Of a DNA stretch of 33,776 nucleotides, positions 24,294 through 33,151 are shown piece by piece. The DNA is from Selenomonas sp. (lineage in GTDB: Bacteria > Bacillota_C > Negativicutes > Selenomonadales > Selenomonadaceae): positions 1-33,776 of the forward strand of contig NZ_JAILPX010000116.1 of the NCBI RefSeq assembly GCF_024699275.1, in the 5' to 3' direction. Below the pieces are notes generated by a model, which did not search any database, had not been told where the DNA came from, and saw only the letters and a list, made by a program, of their open reading frames with translations. The stretch's first letter is position 1, and every line of letters starts with the position of its first letter. A program made the translations under genes and the position numbers.

Positions 24294-27200
24294 ATGGCAC
24301 TGAAGGGGAAAAATAAAGAATTGATTGCTGCTGTTACACTGGCATGTATGGGGGTACCGTCTCTGGCGGGGGCCTACACCACGGATTATATTTACGCGGG
24401 CAACCAGAAATTTGCAGAAATGCTTATTTTGAATCAGGGTGAAGATTTTATCGAGGATGATGGTGATCGGCTGGTAGAAAAAGCCCAATATACCTTTAGC
24501 CCCGCCTTGTTACAGGCCACGAACAAAGGTGTTGCGTATTGGTCTGGTATATTAGGCGCAGGCAAGAAATCGAATACCCCTTGGCAGATTGTACTTACTA
24601 ATCGGGCCAATTATCAAAATGCCTCAGCCGTAAGCTATTCTTTTGAGATAGGAGAAGACGCGTCTGTGGCTCTCTTGAATGAAAATCATGTAGCACTGGG
24701 GATACAAGGAAAAACCTCTTTGAAGGATGCTAAGGTGCTTGATGCGAAAAGCGCAGAAGCAGGTAAAGGCATGTATGCCTTTAGTGTCATTACCGTTGGT
24801 CAGCATATGGGGGCTAATCGCAAGGGGGCTATTGACGCTATTGACGGTTGGTGGCCAGATGCGAATACGATCCTGCCCACTAATGAGCAGGCTGTGGATC
24901 TGGAGGGAACGATTCGCCATGAACTGGGCCATGCTTTAGGGATTACGGGGAACTTTCAAGTAATCAATCGGCAGACAGGGAAGTGGGATGAAGGGGGAAT
25001 CGATACTCCCCAGAGAACAAGCGATGATGAGGCAATATCCCGTTTTCACGAGGGGACAATGAATAGCAAATCCTGGAATATGCATTTAGTGGATCAAAAT
25101 GGCAAAAAAGCTAAGCCCGGGATGGTGATCTCCTCCAGCAGGAGTATGGCAGAAGTACTAGCGGCGAATCCTGGTCTTACGCAAAAAGATTTATTTATTG
25201 TGGATAATTATGCTAAGGATGATCAGCTTACAGGGGCAAAGGGGTATGCTTACTTTGTGGGGCCACATGTTACAGAGGCTTTGGCTGGTGCCACCTTTAA
25301 TGGTGTATCAGGCTTACCAGTCAATGGTTGGGAATCCGATGAAATTGGCAATTATAATTTTGAGGGGTCTCATCTGCAGACCACGGGGATGATGAGTCAT
25401 CGTTCTTACAGCAATTATACGTCCTTTATGGAAGCGGAATTGGCGGTGATGCAGGATTTAGGTTATGACTTGGACCGCAAGGCTTATTATGGTTATTCGG
25501 TTTATGGCAATGGCGGTGTAATCAATAATACCCATGGTTATGCGGCCCGGAATGCAGAAGGGACGGCCTATACCCAAGGATATAGCAATATCCCCTTGGG
25601 GGTCGGCTTGCATATCTATGGTTCTCGGAATACGGTCACCCAAAACGCCAATATCCTGACTAAAGGGGCTGGGGCAACCGGGATTCGTGTAGATGGCATG
25701 GAAAACACCTTGGTTATTCCGGAAAATACGGAAGTCCATGCCGATGGTTTGCGGGGAAATGGTGTATTGATTGCCTATGGCCGTGATCAGAAGGTGCAGC
25801 AGAAAGGTATCGTTACGGCGAAGGGGCAGGGAGGTACAGGCATTCGTTTTGATTTTGGTTCTAGCAGCAATGGGGCTATGGATGAGTATCGTGGTTCTTA
25901 TATTCGTTATCAACGAGAGGCAAGTCCAATCACAGGAGATATTAGAAGAGCAGAAAATAAGCAGTTGACGGATATGGATAAGTTTACCTATAATGCAGCC
26001 GCCGATGAGTTAAAGGGAGCGCTGGTGGATCGTTATGACTTGTCGGGCACATTACAGGGCAATGAGAATGCCATCTACATCAGTAAAAATGCCTTGGTCA
26101 AGAATATCAATGTACAGGATGGTGCCCAGATTCAGGGCAATATCACTTCCGACTGGAAGCATTTTGCTACAGACGGCAGTTATGACGCGCATGGTGTACT
26201 GGTGGATATGCTGCAGCTTCAATATCAGGGCTTTGCTTATGGCTATGATTATTATATACCCGATTTGGTTACGAATCTGAATTTCAGCGGTCAGCATACC
26301 TATAGCGGCAAGATTACAGGTAGTGACAACATGAAGCTGAACGTAAAGTCTGGTACTTTGTGTTACAAGGGCACCGCAGATGTTCTGCAGGTGAATGTAG
26401 ACAAGGACGCAGTTTTGCTGGGGGGGAACTATAAGGTCAATAAAATAGACAGTATCGATATTGCTCCAGGCTTTGTGGATAAGCATACGGGCGAGGTAAG
26501 CAATCATGGTACCTTAGGTACACTTACCGCCCAAGATACCGTCAACATTACGGGAAATCTTGTCTCTGATGGCACGCTGTTGGGACAGGCTGGTGGAACT
26601 GGTGGCAATATTGAGGTTTCCGGGACAGCGGATATTCAGGATTCCACTTTACGTGCGAAGAATATCCTGCCGGGAGAACAGTTTCAGCTGCTGACTGCTG
26701 GTGCTGTTAACGGTACGCCGGCTAATGATGAAAAGCACCCTTATGCCAATGCTATGATGAATACCACGGCTAGTGCCAATGGGACGAAGGCGGTGGTAAC
26801 GGCAACGGCTGCGAACAACCTGGGTACCTTAGAAGCCCAGCAGCAGGAAGCTTATGCGGCGGTAGAAGCAATGCGGACCAATATGCAGACCAGTGATGAC
26901 AGCCGGGTGGGAGAACTGCGTCCGCTGTATGGTCTATCTGCAGATTCTGCCAAGACGGCCTTACAGCAAATCAGCAGCTCCGGGGCGCCGCAGCTCACGA
27001 GCCTTGTTCAGCAGAGCACGGTTTCCAGCCGGGTGATTTCCGATCGGCTTAACACGGCTTTTTCCCTGCAGCCGGCAGCCCTTAATGCACCGGTCAGCCA
27101 GCTGGCGGGTGGAGATGAAGGCAGGGATATGGATATCCAGCTGGAAACAAAACTGCCTATAGCCCAGGAAAATAACGGTTGGGTCAAGTTTACCAAGAAC

Positions 27201-27965
27201 TGGGGCGATTTGCGGGGGGGCGCTAATTATCATGGCAGCGCCATTTCCGGCGGTTATGATCGGGCTATGGGCCCCAATTTCCGCGGCGGTGTCTTTGTGA
27301 GTTATAACGGTACCAGCTTCGGTGCCGATAACAGCGCCGGCAATGCTTACGATACGCGCTTTGGCCTTTATGGCGGCTATCATAAGGATTGCCGGGATGC
27401 TTACGTATACTTGGATTATGGCATTGTGCGCAATAAGCTGCATCGTGGTATACCTGCCCTGGGCCTGAATGCGAATGCGGACTATAATAGCCATATCATT
27501 GAATTGGGGGGCGAATATAAATACGATTTGCAGGGGAAAAGTGGCAGAGTCTGGCATGTGAGTCCCTATCTGGGCATGCAGCTTTCTCATTTGCAGCAAA
27601 GTGCTTATCAGGAAAAGGGTGCTGGGGTATTCAATCAGCAGGTTGATTCTCAGGACAATACCTATTTTGCTGGCACCTGTGGCGTGGAATTTAAGCGTTA
27701 CCTCAATAAGGGAAATTATGGCATGCGTTTGGGTGTTCGCCATGCCTTTGCAGGGGCAGATCCAGAGCTTAGTTTCCGCTATGAGGGATATGATGGTACC
27801 CGCTATACCCTGCACAATAATCAGGATAAGACGCATTTCCAGCTTACCTTAAGCGGTGAGGCAGAATTTGCTCCCGGCTGGATTATGGCAGGAGATGCCG
27901 GTTTCCTGCGGGGGCGTCATGATAAGGATGTGACCTGTGCGTTGACTTTGCGGAAGGTTTGGTAA
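24294..27965 (+). CDS. Autotransporter (type Va secretion) with zinc-metalloprotease-like passenger
   Basis: A 1223-aa protein. The signal peptide has a basic n-region and hydrophobic AAVTLACMGVPSLAGA, with cleavage predicted near residue 28. The passenger carries HELGH at 209-213 within RHELGHALGITG. The third ligand of metzincins, expected at G219, is absent. Far downstream, GSHLQTTGMMSH (H360, M366-M367) followed by an ELAVMQDLGYDLD helix resembles the distant third His and Met-turn of leishmanolysin-like zincins. Residues about 430-950 look like beta-helix repeats (for example HIYGSRNTVTQNANILTKGA). The last 264 residues (960-1223) are an autotransporter beta-barrel of alternating aromatic strands ending in TLRKVW. 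ATG 24294 is preferred over ATG 24273 because GAGGGG precedes it and it gives a clean signal peptide. Protease activity is inferred, not shown. Parts of the passenger look more AT-rich than neighbouring genes. Confidence 0.85.
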   Translation: MALKGKNKELIAAVTLACMGVPSLAGAYTTDYIYAGNQKFAEMLILNQGEDFIEDDGDRLVEKAQYTFSPALLQATNKGVAYWSGILGAGKKSNTPWQIVLTNRANYQNASAVSYSFEIGEDASVALLNENHVALGIQGKTSLKDAKVLDAKSAEAGKGMYAFSVITVGQHMGANRKGAIDAIDGWWPDANTILPTNEQAVDLEGTIRHELGHALGITGNFQVINRQTGKWDEGGIDTPQRTSDDEAISRFHEGTMNSKSWNMHLVDQNGKKAKPGMVISSSRSMAEVLAANPGLTQKDLFIVDNYAKDDQLTGAKGYAYFVGPHVTEALAGATFNGVSGLPVNGWESDEIGNYNFEGSHLQTTGMMSHRSYSNYTSFMEAELAVMQDLGYDLDRKAYYGYSVYGNGGVINNTHGYAARNAEGTAYTQGYSNIPLGVGLHIYGSRNTVTQNANILTKGAGATGIRVDGMENTLVIPENTEVHADGLRGNGVLIAYGRDQKVQQKGIVTAKGQGGTGIRFDFGSSSNGAMDEYRGSYIRYQREASPITGDIRRAENKQLTDMDKFTYNAAADELKGALVDRYDLSGTLQGNENAIYISKNALVKNINVQDGAQIQGNITSDWKHFATDGSYDAHGVLVDMLQLQYQGFAYGYDYYIPDLVTNLNFSGQHTYSGKITGSDNMKLNVKSGTLCYKGTADVLQVNVDKDAVLLGGNYKVNKIDSIDIAPGFVDKHTGEVSNHGTLGTLTAQDTVNITGNLVSDGTLLGQAGGTGGNIEVSGTADIQDSTLRAKNILPGEQFQLLTAGAVNGTPANDEKHPYANAMMNTTASANGTKAVVTATAANNLGTLEAQQQEAYAAVEAMRTNMQTSDDSRVGELRPLYGLSADSAKTALQQISSSGAPQLTSLVQQSTVSSRVISDRLNTAFSLQPAALNAPVSQLAGGDEGRDMDIQLETKLPIAQENNGWVKFTKNWGDLRGGANYHGSAISGGYDRAMGPNFRGGVFVSYNGTSFGADNSAGNAYDTRFGLYGGYHKDCRDAYVYLDYGIVRNKLHRGIPALGLNANADYNSHIIELGGEYKYDLQGKSGRVWHVSPYLGMQLSHLQQSAYQEKGAGVFNQQVDSQDNTYFAGTCGVEFKRYLNKGNYGMRLGVRHAFAGADPELSFRYEGYDGTRYTLHNNQDKTHFQLTLSGEAEFAPGWIMAGDAGFLRGRHDKDVTCALTLRKVW

Positions 27966-28031
27966 AGGGCAGATTTAGCTGGTTCGCAAAGAATGTTGAC
28001 AGATACCGGATGTACAGAGGAGGGCAAAGCG

Positions 28032-30200
28032 ATGAGGAAAAAAGGCATTCGGCAGCAGGTACAACGATTGCTGTTTTTATGCAGTGTGGTTTCCCTGCTG
28101 CTTTTGGGTGGTATTGCCCTGCTCGGTATGATGGGGGCACGACAGAATTCTCTGGAGGACGGCCGTGAGATTGGGGAAGAAGCCTCCCTAGCGGTCAGTC
28201 GGACACTGCAACAGGAAGTAGAAAACCACATAGCGATATTGGCTGCGGAAAAATCCCATCAGATTGATTTGGAAATTCGGCGAATTGCTGACCGGACCGA
28301 GCTTATGGGGACGGAAATGAGTTGGATTAATGACCATGAGGCGGATTATTCGCCTCGTGTGGTGGAGGGGCCGCGCCGGGAAAATAACGGGAAGTTCGTT
28401 CCGCAGTTGGAGTTTGCCTCCTGGGCTGACCGCAATGCCCTGCAGGGAGAAATTGGACTGACGGCCAATCTGCAGGACCTGATGCTGCAGGTAGCCAGGA
28501 TGAATGGGGAAGGGACGGCCATTACCGTGACCTCGGCCAATGGCTTTTCCATTTCAGTGGATGCGGATTCGGCGGAGCGTTTTCCTTCGGCGGAAGCAAC
28601 TGCTCCCCGCCCTTTTGACGGCACTAGCCGTCCTTGGTATAAATTGGCCCAGCAGCAGCAAAAAGTATCCTTTACCAATGTCTATGCGGATGACTTCAAT
28701 GGAAAACTGCGCATTGCCTGCACAGTACCCTATCTGAAGCAGGGAAATTTTGCTGGCGTGATAGCTATATCTACGTATCTCAACAACATCAGTCAGTTGG
28801 TGCTCAATGCCCAGGCGGAAACCTGTTTTGTCGTGGATAAGGATGGGCACATGATTTTTTTCAAGGATGAATCGGGGATGCTTGCAACGGTTGACCCGCA
28901 GATGGATTTGCGGGATTCGCCTTATCGGGATTTTGCTGCTGTGGTTGACCGGATGACCCAAGGGGAAAAGGGAGTCCAAACGGTGGAGATTGAGGGCCAT
29001 ACCTATTATCTGGGCTTTGCACCTGTAGCAGAGAACGGCTGGAGTTTTGCGGCCTCTATGGATAGTGAGGAAATCTTGCAGTCGGAACAGGCTGCCCGGC
29101 AGGATGTTTTACAGATTGCCCAGGAAAATGTAGACAATATGGATGCTTACATGACGAAGGTAATTCTGGCCATGGTGCTGGTCATCCTGCTGCTGATTGC
29201 TGTGGTCAGCTGGCAGGGGCGGCGCATGGGAGATCGTTTCGTGTATCCTATTTTGGCTTTGTCCAAGGGCGTGCGGGAAATTGCCAGTGGCAATCTGGAT
29301 AAGAAACTGGATATTCATACCGGAGATGAGATCGAACATCTGTCCATCTGTTTCAACGCCATGACCGATGAGCTGCAGGATTATATGCAGAACCTTACCA
29401 AGGTGACAGCAGAGAAGGAGCGGATTGCCACTGAACTCAATGTGGCCACCAATATTCAGGAAAGCATGCTGCCCAATATATTCCCCCCCTTCCCGGAGCG
29501 GGCGGATTTTGATATTTACGCGACCATGCATGCTGCCAAGGAAGTGGGTGGTGACTTCTACGATTTCTACATGTTGGATGAGAATCATGTGGTCATCACC
29601 ATTGCCGATGTTTCCGGCAAGGGGGTACCGGCAGCTCTCTTTATGGTGATTTCTAAGACCATCCTCAAGAATTTTGCGCTGACCATGACCGGGGAGAGCG
29701 ACTTGTCCGCGATGGTGGCCTGCACCAACGAGCAGTTGTGTCAGAACAATGACGCCATGATGTTCGTTACGGCCTTCGTGGGGATGCTGGATTTGGTTAC
29801 GGGAAAATTCGTTTATGTAAGTGCTGGCCACAATCCACCGCTGATTTATCGTCAGCGGGAGCAAAGATTTGCGTATATGGATGTGGCGCAGAATTTTGTG
29901 CTGGGCGGAATGGAAGAGATGGAGTATACTGGTCAGGAGACGACGTTGAATCCAGGTGACAAATTATTCCTCTATACCGATGGCGTAACCGAGGCCTTAA
30001 GCGAAACGGAAGAACTCTATGGTGAAAAACGACTGCTTACATGCCTGAATAGTTGTCCCGTGGAAGATAAGAGTTTACAGGAAATCCAGCAACAGGTCCA
30101 GCAGGATCTGGAAAGGCATGTAGGCACGGCGGAACAGTCGGACGATATTACCATGCTGATTTTGTCCTATAGCGGTCAGCAGAAAGAGGAGGCAAAATAA
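28032..30200 (+). CDS. Membrane PP2C-type serine phosphatase with sensor and HAMP domains (RsbU/SpoIIE-like)
   Basis: A 722-aa inner-membrane signalling protein. It has TM1 at about 13-34, then an extracytoplasmic sensor region (about 36-370) of Cache-like layout with RPWYKLAQQQQKVSFTNVYA and YYLGFAPVAENGWSFAASMD. TM2 lies at about 374-395 and a HAMP domain at about 396-450. A short coiled linker leads to a PP2C/SpoIIE domain (about 475-720) with metal-binding GGDFYDF (D508), DVSGKGVPAAL, LYTDGVTEA and DDITMLIL. Such phosphatases dephosphorylate an STAS antagonist in partner-switching systems. ATG 28032 has AGGAGGG with 7-nt spacing; an upstream ATG at 27993 has none. The 66 bp after the autotransporter contain no terminator. 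Confidence 0.92.
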   Translation: MRKKGIRQQVQRLLFLCSVVSLLLLGGIALLGMMGARQNSLEDGREIGEEASLAVSRTLQQEVENHIAILAAEKSHQIDLEIRRIADRTELMGTEMSWINDHEADYSPRVVEGPRRENNGKFVPQLEFASWADRNALQGEIGLTANLQDLMLQVARMNGEGTAITVTSANGFSISVDADSAERFPSAEATAPRPFDGTSRPWYKLAQQQQKVSFTNVYADDFNGKLRIACTVPYLKQGNFAGVIAISTYLNNISQLVLNAQAETCFVVDKDGHMIFFKDESGMLATVDPQMDLRDSPYRDFAAVVDRMTQGEKGVQTVEIEGHTYYLGFAPVAENGWSFAASMDSEEILQSEQAARQDVLQIAQENVDNMDAYMTKVILAMVLVILLLIAVVSWQGRRMGDRFVYPILALSKGVREIASGNLDKKLDIHTGDEIEHLSICFNAMTDELQDYMQNLTKVTAEKERIATELNVATNIQESMLPNIFPPFPERADFDIYATMHAAKEVGGDFYDFYMLDENHVVITIADVSGKGVPAALFMVISKTILKNFALTMTGESDLSAMVACTNEQLCQNNDAMMFVTAFVGMLDLVTGKFVYVSAGHNPPLIYRQREQRFAYMDVAQNFVLGGMEEMEYTGQETTLNPGDKLFLYTDGVTEALSETEELYGEKRLLTCLNSCPVEDKSLQEIQQQVQQDLERHVGTAEQSDDITMLILSYSGQQKEEAK

Positions 30201-30625
30201 TGGAAAACGATACAGCTCGGGAACTCGTGATCGAGGCACAACTAGATAATCTGCCTAAACTCAACGGGTTCGTGGAAGAGATGCTTGCTCCACTCTTGCC
30301 TTCAATGAAGGTGCAGATGCAGCTGGAACTGGCAGTGGAGGAAATATTTGTCAATATTGTCAATTATGCCTATGGAGAGGGTACGGGCAAGGTGGTAGTC
30401 CAGGCAAAGACAAAGGGGGGACCAAGGAGCATCGAACTGTTGTTTCAGGATGAGGGTGTTCCCTATAATCCTTTGGAACGGGAAGAACCGGATCCCGAAC
30501 AGTCCTTGGAGGAACGGGGGATTGGTGGCTGGGGAATATTCCTGGTTAAGAAGAATGTGGATGAAGTAACCTATGCCTATACGCAGAAAAAGAATAATTT
30601 AACAATACGGAAAAACATTTTTTAG
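30200..30625 (+). CDS. RsbW-type anti-sigma / serine kinase (HATPase) protein
   Basis: A 141-aa GHKL-fold protein of the HATPase_c_2 type. The N-box ELAVEEIFVNIVNYAYGEG (about 43-61) keeps the catalytic Glu and Asn. Then come the G1-like FQDEGVPYNP and the glycine-rich GIGGWGIFLVKKNVDEVTY (about 108-126). In partner switching, such a protein phosphorylates the STAS protein and, when free, binds a target. The start overlaps the phosphatase stop by one base (TAATGG), which supports coupled synthesis. No sigma factor is encoded in the window, so its target could be elsewhere or not a sigma factor. Confidence 0.87.
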   Translation: MENDTARELVIEAQLDNLPKLNGFVEEMLAPLLPSMKVQMQLELAVEEIFVNIVNYAYGEGTGKVVVQAKTKGGPRSIELLFQDEGVPYNPLEREEPDPEQSLEERGIGGWGIFLVKKNVDEVTYAYTQKKNNLTIRKNIF

Positions 30626-30699
30626 CAGGAAAAAACAGGCAAGGACACGAAATACTCAGAATTAAGATACGCAATCAATGAGCGAAGGGAGACTTCTCG

Positions 30700-30999
30700 A
30701 TGGAAATCAAAAAAGAACAAAATGGCACAGTACTAAAACTCATCTTATCCGGGCGTTTAGATGCGGTGACTGCACCGGATTTAGACAAGGTTGTACAAAA
30801 TGATCTGACTGGGGTTACGGATTTGACCTTGGATTTCCAGGAATTGGTTTATGTGGCATCGGCAGGGCTTCGAGTGCTGCTTTTGGCGCAGAAACGCATG
30901 AAGAAGCAGGGTTCCATGAAACTCGTTCATGTGAGCAAGGAAGTCAAGGATGTACTGGAAATGACCGGTTTCATTGATTTTCTGACCATTGAGGATTAA
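30700..30999 (+). CDS. STAS-domain anti-sigma factor antagonist
   Basis: A 99-aa STAS protein of the RsbV/SpoIIAA type. The motif VYVASAGLRVLLLAQKRMK contains the expected phosphorylatable Ser54, preceded by the TLDFQELVYV strand. It would be phosphorylated by the neighbouring RsbW-like kinase and dephosphorylated by the upstream phosphatase. AAGGGAG precedes ATG 30700. The 74-nt gap after the kinase gene contains no recognisable promoter or terminator. Confidence 0.9.
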   Translation: MEIKKEQNGTVLKLILSGRLDAVTAPDLDKVVQNDLTGVTDLTLDFQELVYVASAGLRVLLLAQKRMKKQGSMKLVHVSKEVKDVLEMTGFIDFLTIED

Positions 31000-31010
31000 G
31001 AGGTGTTGCC

Positions 31011-31616
31011 ATGAAAATCAGCAAAATCAGGGTTAACAGTCAGGGGTATGGTATGGAAGATGCCTTGGATGAGGTGGAAGGATTCAGTCATCTCATGGGC
31101 TTTGATGAGCGTAGTGCCCGTCGGGTCCGGTTGCTGGCCGAGGAAACCATGAGCATGGTGCGGGCCACGGTGGAGGACTTTGCTGCTGATTTCTGGATGG
31201 AGAGCACGCCGAAATGGAATTGTGAATTGCATCTTCATATGGTAAAGCCCTTGGATTATGCGGTCAAGCGGGGACTGATCAATGTTTCCAGTCGACAGCG
31301 TAACGGAGCCTCAGTAGGCATCATGGGGAAGATCAAAGACTTTATTGAAGGCAGCCTGCAGCTTATGAAGGTGGGAGCTGCGCCTGATGTTGCGGACCGC
31401 AGTATTCTCTGCATGGGAGGCGTAGCTCCCCTGGCAGGTTCCTATATGTGGTCCCTGGACAAATACCGGCAGGATGTGAAAAGTGGCGATGGGGATGTCG
31501 ATATGGAAGCAGCTTTGGATGAGCTGGAAAAATCCATTGTGGCGAATATTGCCGATGATGTGCGGGTATATGTGAAGGGCGACAGCATTGAGCTGGTTAT
31601 CCGCAAAAATTTCTAG
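31011..31616 (+). CDS. Unrecognised 201-aa protein of the partner-switching cluster, possibly GHKL-related
   Basis: The family is not recognised. Residues about 36-58 (SARRVRLLAEETMSMVRATVED) look like the N-box helix of a GHKL/HATPase protein, with EE kept but the Mg-binding Asn replaced. A later stretch GASVGIMGKIKDFIEGSLQ has a G-rich loop before a helix, as ATP-lid regions do. The last 25 residues form a beta-rich end (DVRVYVKGDSIELVIRKNF) resembling the final strands of HATPase domains. It has no signal peptide or membrane segment. GAGGTG is 5 nt before the ATG, only 11 nt after the STAS stop, so it belongs to the same operon. It could be a degenerate anti-sigma-like partner; this is inference. 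Confidence 0.65.
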   Translation: MKISKIRVNSQGYGMEDALDEVEGFSHLMGFDERSARRVRLLAEETMSMVRATVEDFAADFWMESTPKWNCELHLHMVKPLDYAVKRGLINVSSRQRNGASVGIMGKIKDFIEGSLQLMKVGAAPDVADRSILCMGGVAPLAGSYMWSLDKYRQDVKSGDGDVDMEAALDELEKSIVANIADDVRVYVKGDSIELVIRKNF

Positions 31617-31623
31617 TAGCTAT

Positions 31624-31674
31624 CCATAAAAATGAATATGGTTCATATTTTAGTTGACAGATTCATTTTTATGG
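31624..31674 (+). promoter_or_regulatory. Perfect 14-bp inverted repeat spanning the metK promoter
   Basis: CCATAAAAATGAAT (31624-31637) and ATTCATTTTTATGG (31661-31674) are exact reverse complements with 23 bp between. The right arm sits between the -35 and -10 of the metK promoter; the left arm is just upstream of the -35. A small inner hairpin (AATATG/CATATT) overlaps the left arm. It may be an operator, or a hairpin at the 3' end of the upstream transcript (no T-run). Confidence 0.6.
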
Positions 31675-31682
31675 AGTATGAT
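31654..31682 (+). promoter_or_regulatory. Sigma-A promoter of metK
   Basis: Consensus TTGACA (31654-31659), a 17-bp spacer and TATGAT (31677-31682). Transcription would start near 31689, about 20 nt before the riboswitch P1 helix. Confidence 0.85.
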
Positions 31683-31709
31683 AAATCTATCGATTAAAGC
31701 TGAATATGA

Positions 31710-31814
31710 ACTCATCCAGAGCAGTGGAGGGATAGGCCCGATGAAGCTGCGGCAACCCTCACCGAAGGTGAAACGGTGCCAATTCCTTTAGGCAAAGTCC
31801 TATAAGATGAGAGT
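31710..31814 (+). promoter_or_regulatory. SAM-I (S-box) riboswitch
   Basis: Canonical S-box: P1 is formed by CTCATC (31711-31716) with GATGAG (31806-31811). The core blocks GTGGAGGGA, GGCCCGATGAAGC, GGCAACC, GGTGCCAATTCC and TAGGCAAAG occur in the right order. Before metK it senses S-adenosylmethionine, the enzyme's product. When SAM is bound, P1 holds the GATGAG strand and the downstream terminator forms. Confidence 0.95.
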
Positions 31815-31821
31815 GAAGATG

Positions 31822-31852
31822 AAAGGCTCTCATAGGAGAGCCTTTTCTTTTT
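31822..31852 (+). terminator. Riboswitch-controlled attenuator terminator
   Basis: AAAGGCTCTC (31822-31831) pairs with GAGAGCCTTT (31836-31845), with loop ATAG and TTTTCTTTTT. The competing antiterminator is visible: ATGAGAG (31807-31813) pairs with CTCTCAT (31827-31833), using the 3' strand of P1. Confidence 0.9.
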
Positions 31853-31904
31853 GCCGAGCGGAATAGGAGACGATTCAGCGATTGTTTGCAACAAGGAGGA
31901 AAAA

Positions 31905-33095
31905 ATGAGCAAGAAACGTATGTTGTTTACGTCGGAATCGGTTACGGAAGGTCATCCGGATAAGATGGCGGATCAGATTTCGGACAGCATTTTGGATGCC
32001 ATCATCGCCCAGGATCCCCAGGGCCGTGTGGCATGTGAAACCTTGGTGACCACGGGCCAGGTTCATGTGGTAGGGGAAATCTCTACCAACTGCTATGTGG
32101 ATATTCCCAAGATTATTCGCAATACGGTGGAAGAAATTGGTTATACCGATGCGGCTTATGGATTTGACTGCAAGACCTGCGGTATTCTGGTGTCTTTGGA
32201 TGAGCAGTCTCCGGATATCGCTCAGGGCGTTAACCAGGCATTGGAAGCCCGTGAAGGCAAGCTGGAAGAGGCTGAGGCAGTAGGTGCTGGTGATCAGGGC
32301 ATGATGTTTGGTTACGCCACCAATGAGACGCCGGAATTCATGCCTTTACCCATAGCTTTGGCTCAGCGTCTGGCTCGCCGTCTGACGGAAGTCCGTAAGG
32401 ATGGTACACTTGGCTATCTGCGTCCCGATGGCAAGACCCAGGTTACCATTGTCTATGAAGATGGCAAACCGGTGGCGGTGGATACCATCGTTATTTCCAC
32501 GCAGCATGATGAAGATGTGACCTTGGAACAGATTCGCAAGGATCTCATTGAATATGTAATTAAGCCTGTTGTGCCGGCTGATTTATTCAAAGAGGAAACC
32601 CGTATTTTCGTCAATCCCACGGGCAAGTTTGTTATCGGCGGTCCCCAAGGCGATTCCGGTCTTACGGGCCGTAAAATCATTGTGGATACCTATGGCGGTT
32701 GGGCTCGTCATGGCGGCGGTGCTTTTTCTGGTAAAGACCCCACGAAGGTGGACAGAAGTGCAGCCTATGCTGCCCGTTATGTGGCCAAGAACATCGTGGC
32801 TGCAGGCCTGGCCGATAAGTGTGAAATCCAGCTGGCCTATGCCATTGGCGTAGCTTATCCGGTTTCTGTTATGGTGGATACCTTTGGTACCAACAAAGTG
32901 GCAGAAGAGAAGATTGAAGAGTTGGTGAGCAAGCATTTTGACTTGCGTCCGGCAGGTATCATCAAGATGCTGGATTTACGCCGCCCCATTTACAAACAGA
33001 CAGCAGCCTATGGTCACTTTGGCCGTACCGATGTGGATCTGCCTTGGGAACATACGGATAAGGCAGAGGTGCTGAAACAAGAAGCTGGTTTGTAA
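31905..33095 (+). CDS. metK: S-adenosylmethionine synthetase
   Basis: Makes SAM from methionine and ATP. The 396-aa protein has [16 protein letters not shown] (about 11-26), [12 protein letters not shown] (about 122-133) and the phosphate-binding [18 protein letters not shown] (about 265-285). ATG 31905 follows AAGGAGGA; an in-frame ATG at 31851 lies in the riboswitch region and is rejected. Expression should fall when SAM is abundant, through the leader described above. Confidence 0.97.
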   Translation: MSKKRMLFTSESVTEGHPDKMADQISDSILDAIIAQDPQGRVACETLVTTGQVHVVGEISTNCYVDIPKIIRNTVEEIGYTDAAYGFDCKTCGILVSLDEQSPDIAQGVNQALEAREGKLEEAEAVGAGDQGMMFGYATNETPEFMPLPIALAQRLARRLTEVRKDGTLGYLRPDGKTQVTIVYEDGKPVAVDTIVISTQHDEDVTLEQIRKDLIEYVIKPVVPADLFKEETRIFVNPTGKFVIGGPQGDSGLTGRKIIVDTYGGWARHGGGAFSGKDPTKVDRSAAYAARYVAKNIVAAGLADKCEIQLAYAIGVAYPVSVMVDTFGTNKVAEEKIEELVSKHFDLRPAGIIKMLDLRRPIYKQTAAYGHFGRTDVDLPWEHTDKAEVLKQEAGL

Positions 33096-33118
33096 ACTTC
33101 TGAAATAATGTGCAAAGC

Positions 33119-33151
33119 AAAGCGCTTCCTATGTAAGGAGGCGCTTTTTTT
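33119..33151 (+). terminator. Rho-independent terminator after metK
   Basis: AAAGCGCTTCCT (33119-33130) pairs with AGGAGGCGCTTT (33136-33147) over 12 bp (one G-U), with loop ATGTA, and ends in seven T. Confidence 0.9.

Noticed and set aside
24918..24950. Classical metzincin zinc site HExxHxxGxxH
   Set aside because: The first five residues fit, but position 11 is Gly, so the canonical third ligand is absent; a distant His is proposed instead.
27996..28001. TTGACA as a promoter for the phosphatase gene
   Set aside because: At 16-19 bp downstream there is only the GGAGGG ribosome site region, with no -10.
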